From Aureobasidium sp. EXF-3400 (Eukaryota > Ascomycota > Dothideomycetes > Dothideales > Saccotheciaceae): 51,191 bases of DNA. The stretch lies in contig SWBL01000355.1 in assembly GCA_024195585.1 (NCBI GenBank), positions 1 through 51,191 of the forward strand, read 5' to 3'. Both the position numbers and the translations under genes were made by a program. Under the pieces are notes generated by a model. That model saw only the letters and a list, made by a program, of their open reading frames with translations. It was not told the origin of the DNA and made no database searches. This document shows positions 43,928 to 51,191 of this stretch, in pieces (position 1 is the stretch's first letter; every line of letters begins with the position of its first letter).

Positions 43928-44859
43928 GGTGGCTCATGTGCGGGCGTGGGCCCGAGGTCTTGTGCCGAGTCGTGCGCGCGCGGTCGATAGTGATCGAGAT
44001 GGGGTCAGAGTGGTGTCAATACGGTCGCATGGGACGGGCGAATGTAGTCCCGGGACGAGTGCAGCGTGTGCTGATGGGATTGTGTGAGGGTTCGTTGGTT
44101 ATTCGATGGATGAACGCGCGCGGGGAGAGGTGCGGAACACGACACCGTACGGAGACGCTGCCAAGCAAAAGGAGGGCTGGTTTGGATTCAGACCATGAGC
44201 AGTCGAGACTCGAGAGTGTGCATTATCAACAAAAGACCCTCCCCATGTGCAAAGCTATGTCACATAGACCGCTATATGACTACACAATACTTTCAAGAAT
44301 CGGGACAGATCTACAGAAAAGCAGACAAATGCTTAGCTTTCCTTGAATACATCTCTAGTCTAGAAGTTACTATGCCGTTTTGTAGGTGTCTATGTGACAT
44401 ACTTCTGCACACAGGGAGGAGGTAGATCTAGTGCGTACCGCGAGGAGGTACTATTTATCAACGATAAGAACTCAGATCTGTTCAGTTATTTCACCTCGTC
44501 ATTTCGGGCAGATGTTGTAGTGTACTCAGTACCTTCGGTGTAGCTATGCCAAGCCAAGCCGCCACTGTCTGTTTCTAAACTTAACAACACGCAACAAGAC
44601 TCATCAAAACAATCCAACACCGCAATGCTTTCTCTTCACTAATTGGAAGCCTGAAAGTTCGTATAGTCAAAAAATAGGTCGTCTGGCCTCATACACAATC
44701 TGCTTTTCGCGTTTCGGATTGCTAATAGGGGCTTTTGGCTGTTCTCCCTAATTCCCCAGATTTAGTTGATTCAGCCTTACGACGACTGCCCGGCAGCAGC
44801 AGCCAACTCTAACGACTCGACAAGCACAAACACATCCCACCACACAACCACCCACCACA
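43928..44859. other. divergent promoter region between ADA2 and YPK1, containing MITE copy C
   Basis: About 0.93 kb between two starts. Copy C lies at 44236-44422, and the sequence on both sides has no gene. CA-rich sequence just before the YPK1 ATG (44820-44858) looks like a leader. Confidence 0.55.
44236..44422. mobile_element. MITE-like element, copy C (about 187 bp), best-preserved inverted ends
   Basis: The left end CCCCATGTGCAAAGCTATGT then CACATAGAC is matched in reverse at the right by CCCTGTGTGCAGAAGTATGT then CACATAGAC (minus strand, from 44415). This is about 26 matching bases in the terminal inverted repeat. The interior keeps ACTACACAATACTTTCAAGA, as in the other copies, but no coding frame. 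Confidence 0.75.
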
Positions 44860-46988
44860 ATGTCGTGGAAACTTACCAAGAAGCTGAAAGAAACGCATCT
44901 CGCGCCACTAGCAAACACCTTCTCTCGGTCAAGCTCGACTTCAACAATCACCCCTGAGCCTGCAAAGCCGAATGGCAGTCCGCTAGCCTCCTCCACCACT
45001 CTTGCCTCGAGCAGCGACTCCATCGGTATCACATCTGCTGTCGCTGCTGTAACATGATCGCTGACACTGCACAGCCGCTTCCGAAGCCCATCTCTCGCCC
45101 CCTGCCCCACCTCTCAAGCCCGGTATCCTGATCCTCACCTTCCATGAAGGCCGTGGCTTCTCTCTGCCTGCCGGCGCCGAACAGATCTTCCAGCCTCGCC
45201 ACGGTGCTTCTCTGTCCAGCGGTAGTGGCTTCTCTGTAGCTGGTGCACGCCCAGGCTCCGTCAGTAACTCGGCTTACGGCTCGTATGCTCCCGGACGCCC
45301 CCAATCCTCTCAAGGAGGTATCAACGCCGCCCCTTCGGTCCACGGTCGCTACTCTTCCAAGTACCTTCCCTACGCCCTGGTCGACTTTGACAAGCAACAA
45401 GTCTTTGTAAACTCCGTCTCAGGTACACCAGAGAAGCCCGTATGGGCAGGCGAGAACACTCAGTACAAGTTCGATGTGTCCCGTATCTGCGAGCTCAATC
45501 TGTCCATCTACATCAGAAATCCCAATGCCCCTCCCAACGCCGGTAGAAACGACGACATCTTCCTGGGAACCTGCAGAATCAACCCCCGCTTTGAGGAAGT
45601 TCATCCCTATGAGGAAGATCCCAAGCTGGGTAGAAAGGACAGAGAAAAGGCCGCTTTTGCTCACGCTGAGAGAGCCAAGACTCAAGGCCAATCTGGCACT
45701 GAGTGGGTCGACCTTCAGTACGGAACTGGATCAATCAGATGCGGCGTCAAATTTGTCGAGAACCGACAAAGGTCACTCAAAATTGAGGACTTCGAACTGC
45801 TCAAGGTTGTCGGAAAGGGCAGTTTCGGAAAGGTCATGCAAGTACAGTACGTATCCGCCCACCATCGTGATATCGCGAAATTATACTGACTTTCGCCTGC
45901 TGCAGGAAGCGCGACACCCGCCGAATCTACGCACTCAAGACGATCAGAAAAGCTCACATTATCTCACGCTCCGAGGTTGCCCACACTCTTGCCGAACGTT
46001 CGGTGCTGGCTCAGATTAACAACCCTTTCATCGTCCCCATGAAGTTCTCTTTCCAATCTCCCGAAAAGCTCTACATTGTGCTGGCCTTTGTCAACGGTGG
46101 CGAGCTCTTCCATCATCTCCAAAAAGAGCAGCGCTTTGACATCAACCGTTCCCGATTCTACGCTGCCGAACTTCTGTGTGCGCTCGAGTGTTTACACGGC
46201 TTCAACGTCATCTACAGAGATCTGAAGCCCGAGAACATCTTGCTCGACTACACTGGTCACATTGCTCTGTGCGACTTTGGTCTGTGCAAACTCGACATGA
46301 AGGATGAAGACAAGACAAACAGTACGTGTTGCTGTATCCTGGCTTAAGATGAAATCATACTGACCAAGATTGCAGCATTCTGTGGTACGCCAGAGTATCT
46401 AGCACCCGAACTGCTTCATGGCACTGGTTACACCAAGACGGTCGATTGGTGGACACTGGGTGTTCTTCTCTACGAGATGCTTACAGGACTGCCGCCATTC
46501 TACGATGAAAACACCAATGACATGTACCGCAAGATTCTGGCAGAGCCCCTGCACTTCCCAGGTCCCGAGATTGTGCCTCCCGCTGCACGCGATCTGTTGC
46601 AGAAGCTACTCGACAGAGACCCGACAAAGAGATTGGGTGTCAACGGCGCAGCAGAAATCAAGGCACACCCCTTCTTCCACAGCATCGACTGGAGAAAGCT
46701 CCTGGACCGCAAGTACGAGCCTAGCTTCAAGCCCAACGTGGTGAGTACCTGGAAATGCAGTGTGATAGACAAGAAGATATGCTGACATGGTTGTAGCTCG
46801 ACGACAGAGACACTGCCAACTTCGATCGCGAATTCACATCAGAAGCACCTACAGACTCGTACGTCGAGGGACCGATGCTCTCATCAACGATGCAACAGCA
46901 GTTCGCAGGATGGTCGTACAACCGCCCGGTCGAGGGATTGGGCGACGCAGGAGGCAGTATCAAGGATCCATCCTTCATGACTCACTGA
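44860..46988 (+). CDS. YPK1: AGC protein kinase, Ypk1/Gad8/SGK type
   Basis: Ser/Thr kinase downstream of TORC2 and Pkh/PDK1 that controls sphingolipid synthesis, membrane stress and growth. Five exons, 44860-45025, 45075-45846, 45906-46321, 46376-46740 and 46797-46988 (introns 49-59 nt), give 636 residues. The N-terminus [20 protein letters not shown] is the fungal YpkA start. Residues about 70-300 form a C2-like N-terminal region ([14 protein letters not shown] ... [13 protein letters not shown]). The kinase domain starts [18 protein letters not shown]. The catalytic loop is [15 protein letters not shown] is [10 protein letters not shown], the activation loop [14 protein letters not shown] has the PDK1-site Thr, and [13 protein letters not shown] follows. 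The tail [11 protein letters not shown] is the hydrophobic motif (F-x-G-W-S-Y) phosphorylated by TORC2 in relatives. Confidence 0.95.
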
Positions 46989-47310
46989 TGGGAATCACAA
47001 TAGAAGGGCCGGGCTGATCGTGTACATTTGCTCGACGCAGCGGGACTGCAACAACAAAGAATGACGGCAACCTGGCTAGGTAGATTTTGGACTGGACGAT
47101 ATGGGTTCCCCCTCGGCGTAACAACAGTATCAGAAACAGCTTTCACACACGCAAAAGAGTGTTCAGCACGCAAGAGGTTCACAGCAGGAGACATGGTCGA
47201 GAGAGAAGTGAAATGATATGTGAACAATCAGGCGCGACAGGGGTGGGTGATGAAGGCCGAAGAAGCAGCCCGATCGTCGGCTTTTGGTGGGCTCGTGCAC
47301 GTCCCGCCGA

Positions 47311-47331
47311 GTGAGAGTGAGAGTGAGAGTG
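47311..47331. repeat. GTGAGA microsatellite
   Basis: About 3.5 uninterrupted copies of GTGAGA upstream of PGI1, likely a slippage product with no known role. Confidence 0.85.
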
Positions 47332-47448
47332 CCCCGCCTGAAGTTCCGTCATAACTTTGTATTCACCCGGAGCTCTTCGGCCTCTGCTGCTCGTTTCCCA
47401 TCACGTCTTCAAATTGTGACTTGACTATCACTGCTTTCTTTCCACTTT

Positions 47449-47454
47449 TATAAA
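47449..47454 (+). promoter_or_regulatory. TATA box of PGI1
   Basis: TATAAA lies 147-152 bp before the PGI1 ATG, followed by C/T-rich sequence. Position and context are typical of a strongly expressed fungal glycolytic gene with a leader of about 100 nt. Confidence 0.5.
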
Positions 47455-47549
47455 TTTCTCTCTCACACCTACCCTTCTATCCTCGTACGTTACTCGCGTA
47501 GTCCTCGACAGTTCCTTACCTCTAGCTCTCTCGCTGACCTCGCTGCCCC

Positions 47550-47555
47550 CACGTG
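47550..47555. promoter_or_regulatory. CACGTG E-box-like motif in the PGI1 leader region
   Basis: The palindrome CACGTG is the binding core of bHLH factors. It lies 46 bp before the ATG, so it may be in the 5' UTR and could be fortuitous. Confidence 0.25.
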
Positions 47556-47600
47556 TAGTACACGCATCACCCCACACCACCTTTCCCAACAAACATCAAG

Positions 47601-49318
<1,718 letters not shown>

Positions 49319-50845
49319 ATCCATGGAAGTGATTCGAAAGATAAGGAGAAGAGCAGGCTTTAGGACGTCCTTATATTCGAAAAGCATATATAATCGAATT
49401 TGGATGGTCAGGCGCGTGGATGATTGATTTCAATTTTGTAATTACCCCCAAGATGACGAAACGCAATGAGAACCAAAAAAGATTTTATTCTTAACATTCC
49501 GAAAAAGATGTGACACTAGAACGCTGAGCGGAGGATGCAATCAGTCCGCCCAGTGCAGGGAAGCAGCTGCCAGATCTGTCAACCACGGCTTCCCTCCAGA
49601 CGGCAAACCTCCTTCTCCAACATCGACATGGTGACATTCTCCTTGGAAGAGCAATTGCCGTATCTCTTCAAAATTACCATCCGCCTTCCGAGGAAACAGA
49701 GCACAGAACCACAATTGGCCTCAGGCTAAACTTCAAGCCCCGAGATAACAACAGCCTACAATTTCTCCGCGGCTAAAGATTGCTATTATAACGAAAAGCC
49801 TTGTCGGAATATTTCACCCGCCCTTAAGCATAGGATGGTAAAAGGAAAATGTGCCAGCTCAATCTTTTCTATTCAATACATACCGACATGAAGCCAAATG
49901 ACAAATCTAATCACGTTCTGCTGAACCACACATGCTAAATTCTTTCGATTGTTCGTTTCACGTGAGCCGGGAGTGATGGTGCCGACTGCCAGAAGGCCTG
50001 GACAAACGCAATGCCTCAAGAAAATACTGTCGTTTTTGTACCATACTTGTTTGTTGGGTAGCAGTAGCTTGTTGTCTCGCCCTTCATTAGTTCGGGAAAA
50101 GGCAAGAGCAGATAGAGGTTGTCAAGGTCGTTCCTGCATTCACGCTCCGTTGCAAAACAATTCGAGAGTAAGAAGGAAGAACGATCAAATAACAGAAAAG
50201 GCCAGAAGTCACCATTATCTAGCAGTGGTGTACAGATGGCAGTCACGACTCAATTGCAAATGAAACTTGGAAAAGATATTCTGGAAACATTGATAGAAAA
50301 AGTCGAGGCCAAATAATGTACATTTCACACCGTATAAACAAAAATCAACGTATCCCGTCTTTCTTTTTCTCGTCTGAAAAGATCCCAGGGAAGAAACAAA
50401 CAACACAAGCAACAGAGGGGCAGCCGCGCCAGTCGGAGAGAGAAAGAAGAAACAAAGCATATATACGCCCTTGCTACGCCATAGCTCTTTCCTCGGACTT
50501 GTAAACAGCAACAAGCAAGAATGTGGGCAAAAGGGGGGGAAAGGAGATATAGAAAAGTGTGAGAACAGAAATGCACAGTAGATGGTAGGAATCAGAGAGG
50601 AAGAAAGCATGTGAACGCCCTCCTCACGTAAAGTCTCGCGAGCCCGCACTCCCCATTTTGGTCGCATGATAGATGTGGTAGAAATCAGGAAAAATAACCT
50701 CAGGAAAACGCCATATGACCCCCTTCGCCCCTCCAGTTCATCTGGTCGTGTGAGATCTCGAAAGAACGACAAGCTATAAAGAAGATTATCAAGAATGGAA
50801 TGCACATGTCGGCCAAAGCCTTGACGGAGCAGAACATGATCGTGT
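49319..50845. other. convergent 3' region between PGI1 and the edge gene
   Basis: About 1.5 kb without a supported gene, rich in A/G tracts (50440-50560). The last part should be the long 3' UTR of the minus-strand gene that stops at 50846. No repeat-family copy or RNA gene recognised. Confidence 0.55.
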
Positions 50846-51191
50846 TCACTTCTTCTTGAGACCTGGACTAGGCTTCACGCGTTGTGAAGGTGGTCCTTCG
50901 AGTCCATCATCGCCTTCGAGCTTGACTTGTGATCGCCGACGCTTGCTGCTCAGGTTTGGGCTTGTCGACGCGGACTGATGAGCACTGTTTGGGATGTTGC
51001 CCTGCTGCGAGTGCTGTGGCACCATCATTGGTGGGCCCATGTGCGGGCTTGGGGAGTGGTGCATCGGTCCCATCATGTGGTTGGGAGCCATTAAAGAGCC
51101 ACCGGGCAAGCCCGGGTGTGCAATGTGAGGTGAGCCATTCATAGCCATCATCTGTTGCCCGTTCAGGTGCTGCATCGGCAAATTCATATGG
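50846..51191 (-). CDS. C-terminus of a Gln/Met/Pro-rich nuclear-type protein, cut by window edge
   Basis: The last about 115 codons of a gene that begins outside the window; the frame stays open through the right edge, so the ATG at 51185-51187 is probably internal. The visible part is low in complexity: Met, Pro, His, Gln and Gly-rich (MMGPMHHSPSPHMGPPMMVP), then SPNLSSKRRRSQVKLEGDDG and QRVKPSPGLKKK-stop. The KRRR and KKK clusters look like nuclear localisation signals. This style of C-terminus recalls fungal LIM-domain-binding (PtaB) or LisH (SomA/Flo8) regulators of adhesion and development, but this is a resemblance only. No conserved domain is in view. Confidence 0.7.
   Translation of the reverse strand, partial: HMNLPMQHLNGQQMMAMNGSPHIAHPGLPGGSLMAPNHMMGPMHHSPSPHMGPPMMVPQHSQQGNIPNSAHQSASTSPNLSSKRRRSQVKLEGDDGLEGPPSQRVKPSPGLKKK

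Larger units (their letters stand above)
46989..47600. other. YPK1 3' UTR and PGI1 promoter
   Basis: No gene recognised. A GTGAGA microrepeat, a TATA box and a CACGTG motif are listed separately. C/T-rich runs near 47430-47530 fit a strong fungal promoter and leader. Confidence 0.6.

Noticed and set aside
47550..47555. CACGTG as a proven glycolytic regulator site
   Set aside because: Probably within the 5' UTR and only six bases; listed with low confidence only.
50565..50580. AGAAATGCACAGTA similar to the MITE interior
   Set aside because: Only about 14 bases match with no neighbouring family motifs or inverted ends.

Overview
The window comes from a filamentous ascomycete nucleus (Pezizomycotina; Dothideomycetes is my best guess, inferred from protein style only). 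Coding sequence is split by many short introns, mostly 43-130 nt, with GTRNGY donors and CTRAC/CTGAC-type branch sites. Genes lie on both strands with no operons, and the products are typical fungal housekeeping proteins. About 21 protein genes are supported. Most exon chains were rebuilt by hand so that phases close exactly.

Layout. 1-5.9 kb: 5' part of ribosomal protein S6, a stray Msn2-type zinc-finger fragment, and a Ser/Pro-rich unknown gene whose frame switches. 5.9-12.7 kb: amino-acid permease, then a sugar transporter divergent from an intracellular GH51 arabinofuranosidase, a plausible two-gene arabinose unit. 12.8-19.2 kb: BET4 divergent from an AMA1-like APC/C activator, then LYS20 homocitrate synthase. 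19.2-22.2 kb: gene-poor, with repeats and one unknown gene. 22.2-30.9 kb: ATE1, a Nudix phosphohydrolase, mitochondrial PheRS (MSF1), a dicarboxylate carrier (DIC1) carrying two in-frame TAG codons, and SEC61. 31.4-36.5 kb: an F-box/2EXR-like protein, a glycine-zipper protein and eIF3g (TIF35). 36.8-49.3 kb: DPH6, AFG1, ADA2, YPK1 and PGI1. The window ends inside a Gln/Met/Pro-rich nuclear-type protein.

The most interesting signals are these. (1) DIC1 is intact, with all three carrier signatures and a good intron, except that two tryptophan positions expected from the family read TAG. (2) A family of short non-coding elements (about 160-220 bp, terminal inverted repeats, at least four copies plus one decayed copy) is scattered between genes. 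One copy ends exactly at the ATE1 stop codon and another sits in the shared ADA2/YPK1 promoter. (3) The AMA1-like gene needs an AT-AC intron to restore a conserved motif. (4) ATE1 contains a 12-nt microexon.

Functionally the genes are mostly independent: translation (RPS6, TIF35, MSF1, DPH6), protein targeting and turnover (SEC61, BET4, ATE1, AFG1, AMA1), TORC2 signalling (YPK1), chromatin (ADA2), and primary metabolism (PGI1, LYS20, DIC1). The transporter/arabinofuranosidase pair is the only likely pathway neighbourhood.
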